Of a stretch of DNA of 64,000 bases, positions 1 through 10,585 are shown in pieces. The notes beneath the pieces are model-generated. The model was not told where the DNA came from, ran no database searches, and worked only from the letters and a program-made list of their open reading frames with translations. The stretch spans positions 50,111,473 to 50,175,472 of the forward strand of contig OX419758.1 in the NCBI GenBank assembly GCA_948567375.1, written 5' to 3'. Source of the stretch: Lunularia cruciata. Its lineage: Eukaryota > Streptophyta > Marchantiopsida > Lunulariales > Lunulariaceae. A program made the translations under genes and the position numbers. Each line of letters starts with the position of its first letter. The stretch's first letter is position 1.

Positions 1-2381
1 CATTTATAATTTGTCCTTAAATTCAGCCTTCATTGCCTCCTTCTCCTTTCAATTTACAGTAATTTGTTCTTCTACCACCCTTAACAATCCTTGCAATCTA
101 TCTTCTTCACTACCGTGTTTTGCTAACTCTCGCTACTAGGCATGATCTTTCTCAATGGCTTTCTTCTTTAGACCCTCCAACTCTTGCTCCATTACAACTA
201 CACTTGCCTTCAAATGTATTAATTCTACTCGTGCGTCAGCAATTTCTCCTTTCAGCACCTCAACCAACTTTGTCTTCTCCTTAGCTTCCTTGCAACACTT
301 CACCAGATCTCCTCTCATTGCTTTAGAATGCTTACTCCAAAGAATCTCCTCTACCCAAAGTTCTTTGGCTTCCATCTCTACACTCATTAGCTTACTTTGC
401 AACAACAAGGTTTCCGTACTCCACTTCTCTACTACAACCAACTCGTCTTGCACATTGAGGTTAGTGCTTGCCATCTTAACTTTCTTCTACTATAGAAACA
501 CCAACAGCAGACACATAACTTTTCATAGAAACTTCACTCCGTTGTACTTCCTGTCATCAGCCCGGACTTCATCTTCCTATGTAGGCAACCCTCCTACTTG
601 CACCTTACCCCAAAGTTGTGATCTTTGTACCTTCAAGTTTTCATCCAAGCTCTCCTCTTCTTCTATGGTGACTTTACTGGGCCTCACCTTGGATGCATGC
701 ACACTTTTCTTCCTTCTAGTAGTTCTTGGACATGCCAAGACTCCTTCTCCTTACTTCCTCTCACATCCTTGTTTGATAGTAGAGACCTCTGGACTTGGCT
801 TTCTTGTGTCCACACTCCTTTGTCGGGTTTGCTGAACTTATGCCTTGCCTTCATTGCCACTACTTGATTCTTCACTTCGCAATGTGAACTCTTCTTTGCC
901 TCCCAAAGCTTGACCCTTTGACTCAGTTTTTCCTTTGAACTCCCCTTCTTCTTCTGGAGTCAATTCTTTGCTTTCACCACCATTGCCCTCAAGTTACTCT
1001 TTTGCATCTTCTATGGCTGTCCTGTTGCCAGGCAACTTTCAGGCTTAGTTCTCTTCCTCGCCCTCAAGATGTCAATTGCTACAATTCTCTCCTTCCCACT
1101 CTTCTTGTAGTACTCATCCCTTTCTTGCACTCTCTCCATATAGTATCATTCATCAACATCCGCCTCCTTACCCAAATCCAGATAGAAGTGCAATTGTATT
1201 TGGCTTCTCTCTTCCAAAGTCAATAAATTAAGCCAAAATAGAAATGAGCTGCAAAGGGCACAAAGTAATGTGGTGGCATATCCATTCTCCAACTTGAAAT
1301 CATCTGTCCCACTCATTGGTGCAGACATTTTGCCCAACCTATTGCTTCTCCTACAAATATTTGGTGAAAGAATACCGCTTGTTGCATTGTGACATAGGTG
1401 GTTCACTCCAACTTGAACATTGCCATCATTGCGCTTACAATCCTCCTCCACTCAGGGCCTCTATAGCTATCCACCTTATACCCATTCTTGGTGCAAGGTA
1501 GATTGAAAGAATTCCTCACCTTAGCAATCTCTTATGAGGCATCACACATCTGATAGAAGGTGGTACCTCCTATCTCTCTTGCTTCTCTCCCCAAAGACTA
1601 TCCTCCAATCCGACTTTGTCCACCGAGCTGGATTTCCTCTCTTCTCCTTGTGCTTTGGCCCATCCTTGCAATCACTTGCTGCGATTCTACATAAAACCTA
1701 GAAAACTGAAATTCTAGTTCCAGGCTAGGAACATGATACAAAGCCTTGCTAAGACCTCAATCCATGCCACTACATCTAATCTACGCTTTTCCATCCCTCT
1801 AACCATACTCTAATTACTCACTTTTGGGGCCATCATGTGTTTCCTAACTCTCTTCTTGTGGAAGGTGATTCTCAAGATCCTAACACACTCATCTTCTTGC
1901 AAATTTGCAATTTGCATTACTTTGGGTCAACTCTGAATAGGGACAGAGTAGCGTCTAGACATTGTGCTGCTTCCTTGCAGAAATCTTGATTTTATAGTCT
2001 TGTGCTGACTGGTCATCTTCACTTGTTTCTCCGCTCTAATTACCGGTTCTGTGAGATTGTTTCCTATCACTATCAAGAACTTCTTGATCCCGAGGGCGTC
2101 ACTTTCTTCCTGCGTACTTTCTTGATTGGTAAGCCCCAAAGAAGTTTGTTACATGTCTTTTGGGTCAGGCTGCACTACCCAATAGGAAGTCCTCTTCTTT
2201 GTCTATCTCTCTTGTCCATCCCGGGTCCTTCAGACTTGGCCCGAGGTCAACTTTGGGTTTTGGCCAAACACAAGTTTCTTCTTATTTTCCTTCTCATTTA
2301 GCCTTCTTGCGGCTTTACTAACGTACTTCTTCTTCAAAATTTTATAAAAACCATTTGAAACCAAAAAATGTGGGTACCACA
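1..2381 (-). mobile_element. Fam1 Ty3/Gypsy long LTR (5' LTR or solo), cut by the window edge
   Basis: On the minus strand this begins with the Fam1 LTR start TGTGGTACCCACA (2369-2381) and runs off the left edge. Its interior matches the LTRs at 14682 and 45784: the conserved domain of the LTR-encoded protein lies at about 1150-1750 and the coiled-coil part at 136-474, where the minus-strand peptide shares VELIHLKA and EQELEGLKKKA with the copy near 63 kb. Upstream of the LTR start (2382 onward) there is no polypurine tract and no integrase, so this is a 5' LTR or a solo LTR rather than a 3' LTR. It borders the AT-rich island directly. The coding part is broken many times and looks older than the copy at 45.8 kb. 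Confidence 0.85.
136..1750 (-). pseudogene. Remnant of the Fam1 LTR-encoded coiled-coil protein
   Basis: The open piece at 136-474 (112 residues, minus) is a Lys/Glu/Leu-rich coiled coil, and the piece at 1146-1451 corresponds to the conserved N-terminal domain seen at 15095-16399. Function is unknown. The order along the minus strand (conserved domain, acidic stretch, coiled coil) equals that of the better copies. The coding region is broken in several places. The open plus-strand frame at 155-835 is its shadow. Confidence 0.7.
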
Positions 2382-3303
2382 ACCTAGCTTATGACCCAAC
2401 AAATATCTAAAAATATAAGGTGCATATTAATGGCTTAAATTGATGCTACTTAATAGGTTTTACGCATATAGATTTAACCACAAAATAATGGCCTACCAAG
2501 CATTGGAAATCTTTACCATATGTATGAGATTGTAATCAAACTTACACCCTATACCATATTGTAATTTTAGAATACACATGCTATTATATTATTATAAAAG
2601 AAATGTTAAGACCTATTATGGATCTCAAGAATTGTAAGAGATCCAAGACATTATATAACTATAGCATATAGCATGTCATCTAGAGAGACAACTTGGATGT
2701 TATATGATATAATTTTGTGGATATTGATACAATTTCTTTATGATTTGTATGATATGATTCACAATAATAAATGTTTTAATAAAATATTATAATTTTATTC
2801 AAATAATATATCATACATGATAAAATACTTATATTATATTATATGATATGATACCTATGACATCACTCAATATATCTTTTAGACATTTGGTAAATAAATT
2901 TCTATTTGCAACAAAATAATGTATTATTTAAGTAGGAGTGAAAATAAAATCATCATAAAGTTCCAAATGGTATATAATAAATGAAGATTTAGTGCAAGTA
3001 TACATTATGTAAAATTCCTAGATATGTTGACAATATGGTTCTTTAATACCCATGTTTAATTGCAATATAAAATTAATATATATTTTTTTTCTTAATAATT
3101 TTAGCTAATATTGGACCTACACTTAACATATTTTAATGAGTATATCATATGTATAATTTTTTCAATTTTTTTCATTTTTATAATATCAACAACATAAAGT
3201 ATGTCATATTATGAGCAAGTACCAAGCCTATATTTACAAATCTATCATATATTAGATATTTTACTCACCATTGTAAACTTCAATTCACTCAAAATTTTTG
3301 CAT

Positions 3304-3399
3304 CATTGAGTTTAGAATGATTGCTTAGTGTTTTCCTCAAATTTTCTATGTCATTGAGTTTAGAATGATTGGTTAGTGTTTTACTTGGTGAGTCAAAAT
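3304..3399. repeat. 48-bp tandem duplication
   Basis: The string CATTGAGTTTAGAATGATTG occurs at 3304 and again at 3352, followed both times by TTAGTGTTTT with one or two differences, giving two units with a 48-bp period. The period is a multiple of three, so the minus-strand frame at 3245-3499 shows a 16-residue repeat (NHSKLND twice), but that frame has no other sign of being a gene. Confidence 0.8.
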
Positions 3400-5344
3400 T
3401 AAATCCCTTTTGCCAAATCAATTCATTTATTATAAAAAAGGCCATTATATATATGCTCTTTAAATAGTAATAGCTAAAATAAGTTACTTTCATGTGCACA
3501 TTTCATTTCAGAAAATTTTAAAACTTTTCCATTTGACAGTAGGGTTTTCATTTATAATTTAATATCCAAAAGATTTGGTCTTTGGAAGAAAACTTAGTAT
3601 AATTTTATAATCAAAATATTAATATTATAATTTCCTAGAAAGAATTGAGTTGAGAATGAAAACATCAATATTTAGACCATAATTCTTGTGATATATAGTT
3701 CCTCTTTTTAGGATTTCTATGTGATACTTTATCCTTTAAGACAATTGAAGATGTGATCATTGAATCAACTTGATGTTTCATATAGAATGTTAAATTTTAT
3801 ACACATCATTGATTCTTGGACTAAATTTTGATCTCAAATAATTGATAATAAATTTAATACAAGATTTCAAGGATAGCTTGGTTTCTCATTCCTCCCTTTT
3901 AATGATACACATGTGTGGTTTCTATTGGTTATTTTATATTTGATATGATATGTATCAGAAAGTGTTAAACACTAGCTTGAAATTATAGATGGTTAATTTA
4001 TTGATAAAGATCTATGAAAAGTGAAATGAGAATGAAGCTTTATTTCTTATAAATTTTATCTCATATAGACTTTATGTACTGTAGATTCATGAAATAAGGT
4101 TGTTTGAAATTACAAAAAATACTTTCATTTAGCACTAAAAATTTACCAAAAATGATGATATCCATTTAATAATTAGATAATTTAGATCTTATATCTAACA
4201 AGTCTTTATGTATACTATTACCATTATATTATAACACTTCTAAAGTTGGAAAAAATAAGTTAGTAAGGATGTTTTCAAAGTAATAAATCATTACAATTTC
4301 CATGCTGCCTCTTCATTTTAGATTATTCCAATGCTTTGCTAGCTATTTAATGATTAAAAAATGATAATCATGAGAAAAATAATTACCATTTTAATGATAT
4401 TAAATTAATTACCTATAAATTTAAATTTAAATAAGATGATTGTTTCACTCATTTATTTTGACCACTTCACTCATATAAAACTTGATATTACAACATATTA
4501 TCATTTTCTATTTTGAAATAAATATTTAAAGACAACATCTTATGCAAAAAAGACTTATAGATCTAGAAGTTAAGATGTCTTATCTCAATTACTAAAATTA
4601 TTTTCTCATTATAGACCTAGGGACCACTTGGTCTGTGATAAAATATTAGCCACAATCACACCTTAAGAGAATGTAAAATACCTACATGCTAACATACATT
4701 GGAAATAATTGTAAAAGCAATTAGACAAAAATTATGAGCTTTATATTGAACTTGTCAAAGAGCTTATGATAGTTTGTGTCATTAACATGTGTTCTTAACA
4801 TATTTTCAAGTTTTTCAACACTTGACAATATATCTAAATTAGGATATTAATAGTGCATTGTTTGCAAGACCTCATTCAGAGTAATAGAGATAAAGCATTT
4901 TCAAACTATGATAAAACACAAGCAAAAAGGTAGTAAGTTAAGTGCAAAGATGGATAGAAGAAGAAGAGAAATTTTTTTTTTTATGAATATAAAAGAGAAT
5001 AAAATATAAGGAAAAGGCTCAAATATCCAAATTAAGGGTTTTTTTTATTGCATGAACTTACTTTTAGGTTTCAATTGCAAAAGTGCAAAAGAAAATAATC
5101 TCAAGTTGTAAAGATAATTGTTCTAGATTACCTCAAGAAAGAAGAAGGAGAAAATTGAGACATTATGTTCTTTGAGATTTGCACCATCAAATCCATAAAT
5201 GGATGAAATGATGAAACTATGATACATGCATGATTAATGTTGATGTAAAATTTTAGATATTGAATTTCTAACAATCTTACTATTTAATATACACTTTCTA
5301 ATAAGTAAGTGTTTTATGATGATTAATTTTACTAATTTAATAAT

Positions 5345-5347
<3 letters not shown>

Positions 5348-5385
<38 letters not shown>
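5348..5385. repeat. (TA)n microsatellite, about 19 units
   Basis: An uninterrupted TA run. It sits at the truncated inner edge of the Fam1 LTR piece that follows, so it may mark the breakpoint. Confidence 0.95.
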
Positions 5386-5388
<3 letters not shown>

Positions 5389-5390
5389 AT

Positions 5391-6250
5391 CCCTCACCCT
5401 ATGCACCCTGCTCCGCACTTGCTTCTCTTCAGAGTACTAACCTCCAATCCGACTCCGTCCAACAAGCCGGATTACCTTTGTTCCCTTCTTCCTCTGGCCC
5501 ATCGAGAAATCTACTCTCAATTATCTCAGTCATGAACACTAGAAAGTTCACATTCAAGTTCCATGCCAAGAATGTGATCCAAAGTTTGCTCAAGACTTCA
5601 ATTCTTGTGATCACATTTAACCTCCAAATTGCATGATTTCTCACTGCAAATTAAGAGTTCTTCTTTCCTCCTCTCATCTTTCTCTCTTCTTCACTAGGCT
5701 AGGGACTATCTTCCTATTGACTCCCGGATTAGCTCTCTTGAATTCTCTTCTACACACCAACGAGTCTTCAACTCTACTTCCCTTCCCACGCTCTCTTGCA
5801 GGACGACTTCTTAACGGTGAAGGAAAATTGCTTGTCATCACTTCGTCTTTAGCCCAATTTTTATAGAGTCGCACCTTCTTTGTCTCTCTTCAATTCAAGT
5901 TTCTACCAAGAAATCACACCTCTTGCATGCTCTTGTCACTGCCAAGTGTCCTTCACGTGTATGACTGCCATTTTTGAATGGCCTCTTCTTGAATCTCTCG
6001 CCCCAAAGGAAAGTTGTTACATTGTCCTCGCCTTTGGTTGAGCACCCCCAATATAAAGATTCCTTACTTTGGGTTGTATGCTGATAGGGCAATTCCAAGT
6101 ACTTTGCCTTATGATCCAAAGCCACGTTACCTCGGGTGTCATCCCGAAGACTCTTTTCTTTGCCTTCTTCGGCCATACAGGCACAATCCGACTTCTCTAT
6201 ACACTTCTTCTTCTCCATTTTAAAATAAAAATAAAAATGTGGGTACCACA
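5391..6250 (-). mobile_element. Fam1 LTR fragment nested in another Fam1 LTR
   Basis: The minus strand begins with TGTGGTACCCACA at 6238-6250 and reads through the U3 (peptide KKCIEKSDCACMAEEG, almost identical to that encoded at 14700-14760), a TATA box, and the start of the LTR-encoded protein (SNFPSPLRSR). It stops at the TA microsatellite. On its upstream side it abuts the coiled-coil segment of another Fam1 LTR with no polypurine tract, so it inserted into that LTR. U3 similarity puts it in the same subfamily as the LTR at 14682. It is truncated and its reading frame is broken. Confidence 0.85.
5857..5869 (-). promoter_or_regulatory. LTR TATA box (Fam1 copy, minus strand)
   Basis: The minus strand reads CTCTATAAAAATTGG, the same as the TATA region at 15066 in the sister LTR. 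The first ATG of the LTR-encoded protein follows within about 40 bases. Confidence 0.6.
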
Positions 6251-7335
6251 TGTGCTCTTGCAAGCTCTTCACTTCAGCCAGTAGGTACTTCACCACCTGC
6301 GATTCATTCGTTACCTTCATATGATCTTGGGGAATTACCTTCTGGTGCTCTTTTAACAGCCCCAATAATGGAGTTACAACCTTTGACAGATACTGTATTC
6401 CTCCAAAGTTCTCTTTGTCTTTGGCCCCATCTTCATACTTTGCCTCTTCCACCGGCTCCTTCTGCCAAAGTTGGGATCTTCGTATCTTCATCAATACTAC
6501 TTCCGAGCTTCCTTCTTCCTTACCTACTGAACTCAGCCCTGTAGGGTACTCCTTCTATTGTTCATCCCCCTTCTCTTCCACGACTAGGGCTACGCAATGA
6601 TTCATCTTTTCTGGTACATTGTCAATCATAGCACGACAAGCTTCCTCCCCTTCTTCTTCTTCAGCTGATTGCTGAACCTCATCTTCACCCTCACTCTCGC
6701 TTCCAGATTCCTCACTTTGTAATGTGAGTTTGGCTTCTTTTGAGTCCTCTCCTTTGAACTCTGTCTCCCCTTCAGACTTGGTTTCTGAAGGTTCTTCTTT
6801 CACCATCTTCTTACACTGCAGAACTTGTCTTCGGGTCTTCCTTTGTGCTGGAGGTGACTCTGCTTCTTTGGGATTATTTTGCTTCTTCGTCTTTGGGCTT
6901 GTGACTTCTTCCATCTTCTATTTCCCCATCTTCAAGAAGTGATCATCACTGGCTTGTAGGTGTGCCATGTATTGTTGCTCTTCTTCATCTGCTTCTTGTC
7001 TCAAATTAGGATGAAAATGCAAGACCATCCAATGCCTCTCCTCTGTTGTCAGCAAATTCAACCCAAAGTAGAAGTGTGCTACAAACGGTGTAAAATAATG
7101 TGGAGGCAAAGTTGTCCTCCAATTGACCACCATCTGCCTCATTTCTTGGTGGAAAACACTTTGCCCAATTCACCTTCACTCTTGCAAACATTTGGTGGAA
7201 AAAGACCGCCTACTGCATGTTCACGTAAGTTGTTTGTTTTGGTTTGAACATGGCCATGATCTCCCTCATGATACTTTGTTTAATCAGGTCTTGATAGGAC
7301 TCCACCTTGTAACCATTTGTGGTGCACGATTTTGT
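6251..7335 (-). pseudogene. Fam1 LTR-encoded protein, conserved domain to coiled coil
   Basis: Minus-strand pieces at 6918-7142 (PPHYFTPFVAHFYFGLNLL), 6555-6914 (Lys-rich then acidic with EESGSESEGEDE) and 5895-6494 (start of the coiled coil, ENFGGIQYL, VVTPLLGLLKEH) follow the order found in the copies at 46.7-47.9 kb and 61.8-63.3 kb. Function unknown. The gene is broken here and its 3' part is separated by the nested LTR. Confidence 0.75.
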
Positions 7336-9553
7336 ACTTTTCTTTTCTCTCTCTGGGAACACATAGGGTGCCTAGCTGTGGAGACTATAGATTAGAGGCT
7401 AGAGGTAAACCCGTAATGACTTGACAGAACACGTGTGGGACCCTATCACCGGAACCCTCCTTTCTCATAAGTAATATTCTTGCTATCGAGAAAAATAGTA
7501 CCGGGCAACCTGACCTATCATCACAACATGCATTCTTGGTCTGTTGGTCATCACTTCCAGCATAACCAAGGAGAAAAACACAGCACTCCTAGAAGGAAAT
7601 AATCTGAGTGCAACGCCCGCACACCAATCCAAGCCAACTGGGCGTACAAACAAGCATATAAGCATAGAGAGGTTCCAATCACAAGAATAAGGCAACAACT
7701 CTCTGTACCTTTTTTAGGGAAAGAGCTTCAGAGCCTTCTTGCTCTATCATCAAGCTCATTTCAACCTGTACTCCAATCATCGTCCCATATGTACTTCAAA
7801 TCTCAACAAAATTCTACTTCATGTGGGGATTTTCTTTGTCTTTTTTATGGGAAAACTTTGTGCAGCTCATATGCAAGTAACTATTTTTACATAGCTTGGA
7901 TTCAAGTGATCTAGAATTCAATGGAAACCTGTGAGATAAGCTTTCCAATGATATAAAATACACTTCAATAAAATCACTACAACTCTCCTGAAAAGCTCTC
8001 AAAGTTGGCTAGGTGTTTTTTCAACTTCACCCTAATTTCAAAATCTTCTTTTTAGGGTTTGCTCCTAGTTCTTGGCAAATTTTCCCCAGATTTCTGATTC
8101 AGAAATACATTTGATCCTCAAAAGCACTCTGGAAACCTGAAACTTTCAATCATAGTCACAAGATAGGAGACTTGATATCCAATCAAGATGAAAGATAAAA
8201 TTGCTCTACCAAGCTTATGACAGTATTTTTAGCAGGATGTTTTGCATCAGATCTCACTCTTTACAGATCTAGACCCAGCAAAATTTTCCACAGTAGCTGG
8301 TTGTGTTCTTGTCTAAACTCTTGCAAATTTTGGTAGCCTAATCCAACCCCAATCTTTAGATGTGGATCAATTTCTAAGCTGGGCTAACTTGTTAGCTCTA
8401 TAGACCTAGGTATACTTGATCCAAGACCCTGATTTCTCTATTTGAAGAATTCAAATGAAACTTTTGCAAAAAGGTGATAAATCTATTCACCAACAACTCT
8501 TAAAATTTTCATGAGGAAATTTGAACCACAACTTGGAGAGTGACCAAAACTCCAAACCTGATCATTAGCTCTTCTCCAACACCTTTCCTCCCATAAGCTT
8601 CAACTTCAATCAATTGGATCTGATTTGAGATTGACCCAAAACAAGAATTTATTGCACTCAATACTGTAAGAACATTGTCTACTCTCCAATTCTACCAATA
8701 GATATTGAAAAAGTCTCAAGAAGCTCCCTCAATTGACTACTTTGTGCTCTTGGGTATGAATTCAACCCTCCTTCACTAAATTGATCATATCCCTCTCATG
8801 ATCAGCTCAAATTTTGTGATTTCTACCTTCAGATTGTAGCATGTTATTGTCTCTTTCCAACCATGTCCTTCATTTGTCAAATGGCCTCACCAAACTCTCC
8901 CGATGGTCAAAAAACTCTCAACTTTTCTCTTGGGACCCAAGCTCTTGCACCTTTGTCCTTTAGTCTTTTTACTTTTTGACAAATGGACCCCACAACTCCA
9001 CCTTGAAGCTTATGAGCAAAATTTTAGGCATTCCCCAACTATAGAAGGACATATATTGTCAAGTCCTAGATATTCTCATAAGTAAGCACCGAAAGGACGA
9101 TAGGATCTGGGTTTCCCATCACCGACTCCACAAACACCACCCCAAAATGTGCTACCAACCAATCCCATAAGTCGTCACGGTGTAAAATCAGAAGCTTGAT
9201 GAGAAAAGGATTTGGGAGTGGCAGATCAGAAGCATGGGACATCTCATGCTCAAATGCTTCCTCCGATGCTCTAACACTCGCTCTCTACTACAACTCTTAC
9301 TCCCAACGTCCTTCTCCCCTCGAGACTCTCCAAACTAAAACACACCTGTCTCTCCACTCGCCCTCATCTTTATTAATCAAAGCCCTCAAACATGATAAGA
9401 TTGTAACCTACATGGCCAATCACATATATGTAAATAGACGGCTCACATGGCAACATCTCATCTGTCCGATCTAGCATGCAACCTACCCCCCTAACGTGGA
9501 GATAAACTATGATAAGTCACTTTGTTACAGCCTACGCAAACCACAACATGACA
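7336..9553. mobile_element. Unclassified non-coding insertion of about 2.2 kb in a Fam1 LTR
   Basis: The flanking LTR sequence aligns without a gap to other Fam1 LTRs once this block is removed: the left flank ends near GGTGCA and the right flank resumes at GGAGCAAAG. The block holds no long open frame and no reverse transcriptase or transposase motif. The 13-base word TTCTCATAAGTAA occurs near each end (about 7463 and 9070) in the same orientation. The GC-richer right part (9090-9550) has an AATAAAG on the minus strand and looks LTR-like. A non-autonomous LTR element is my best guess; the exact ends are approximate. Confidence 0.5.
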
Positions 9554-9589
9554 ATGGAGCAAAGAATGAATTGTGTATGTCCCCCGTCT

Positions 9590-10094
9590 CCTCTGCAGCA
9601 TCATACTTCCAATAGAAGGTGATTCCCGTTGGTTCTCTTGCTTCCTTCCCCAACACTAACCTCCAATCTGAATTAGTCCATCAAGCTGGATTTCCTCTCT
9701 TCCCCTTGACCTCAGGACCATCCACACAATTACTGGCAGTTATCTCTACCATGACTCTTGGGAAACTGAAATTCAAGTTCCATGCTAAGAAGGTTATATG
9801 GAGTCTATTCAAAGACCTTGATCCTTGCTACAACATCCAACCTACAAATTGCAAAACTTTGTTCTTGACCTTCTTTGCTAGGATTTGCTCTCTTGTTCTT
9901 TGGCACTGGAAGACTATTCCCTCTCTTGGACAAGACACTCTAACCTCTTTTGGATTTTGGAAAATTTCACTCTCAAATGGCTTCTTGATACACATTACTG
10001 CAGGATGACTACTCAAAGGGACAGGAAATCTACTTGATATATTCAACTTTCCCTTGCGCAATTGCAATTTTATATTACACTGAATTGTAGTCAT
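9590..10094 (-). pseudogene. Fam1 LTR-encoded protein, N-terminal part
   Basis: The minus-strand frame at 9828-10094 contains PVPLSSHPAVMCIKKPFES and NPKEVRVSCP, closely matching the N-terminus encoded at 46195-46419. The domain start (conserved Trp-rich stretch) continues to about 9600. It belongs to the same N-terminal subtype as the copy at 45.8 kb, not that at 14.7 kb. Broken. Confidence 0.7.
10066..10078 (-). promoter_or_regulatory. LTR TATA box (Fam1 copy, minus strand)
   Basis: The minus strand reads GTAATATAAAATTGC, equal in position and sequence to CCATATAAAATTGC at 46155 in the plus-strand copy. Confidence 0.55.
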
Positions 10095-10585
10095 TCTTCA
10101 GTCAATTTCAAAATTGACTTCCCCTTCTTCTACGTGTTGCTATTTTGTCACTGTCAAGACATGCTTCTTCTATCTCCACCATTTCTTGAAGTGTACTTTC
10201 TTGCCACATAGAAAGGTTGTTAGATGGTCTTTGTATCGGCCTTCTCTTCCCAATCCGAAGACGATGATCTTCGGACTTGTTTCTTTGTACTTCCCTTTTG
10301 AGTATTTTTGGTCTCCGACCCAAAGTTGACTTCTTTGGATTTCCTCCAAAGACACTTCCGTCCATTCTTTCTTTCACAATTTGGCTTTCTTGCTTACTTC
10401 TTCTCCAAATGCTAACCAAACAAAAAACGTGGGCACCACACCGTTTGAAGAGCTTAACTCTCTTTCCTGCATATGGTAGTCGGTGCCTTGTACCATCTAG
10501 CTCTTGCATGCTATGGGTTACATTTTCATGCACCTTGGTGACCACAAAGGGTCCATGCCAATGACGAGAAAACTTCTTGAGCGCT

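Larger units (their letters stand above)
2382..5390. other. AT-rich stretch with no recognisable gene or element
   Basis: About 3 kb of strongly AT-rich DNA lying between two Fam1 LTR copies. I find no long open frame, no retrotransposon motif and no RNA gene. It contains a 48-bp tandem duplication at 3304-3399, T-runs near 3080 and 4975, and a TA microsatellite at its right end. Its composition is clearly different from the GC-richer LTR sequences either side, so it is the best candidate for the old host sequence into which elements landed, or for a very decayed element. Confidence 0.6.
6251..10440 (-). mobile_element. Fam1 LTR (minus) interrupted by two later insertions
   Basis: This begins on the minus strand with TGTGGTGCCCACG at 10428-10440 and continues to about 9554, is interrupted by a non-coding insertion (7336-9553), resumes at 7335 and runs to 6251, where a second Fam1 LTR has inserted. 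Both parts align in order with the LTR at 45784: TATA box near 10070, N-terminal piece at 9828-10094, conserved domain at 6918-7335, acidic and coiled-coil pieces at 6251-6914. Upstream (10441 onward) it abuts integrase coding sequence of another family without a polypurine tract, so it inserted into that element. The coding part is broken in several places. Confidence 0.8.

Noticed and set aside
155-835. 226-residue open frame on the plus strand
   Set aside because: It is the complement of the LTR-encoded protein of the minus-strand Fam1 LTR; its Ser/Thr/Leu-rich composition comes from reading a Lys/Glu-rich gene backwards.
3245-3499. 84-residue minus frame with a 16-residue repeat
   Set aside because: It is produced by a 48-bp tandem duplication in AT-rich DNA; no homologous motif and no conserved context.
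5348-5385. TA run as a promoter or origin
   Set aside because: A simple microsatellite at a repeat boundary; nothing around it supports a regulatory role.
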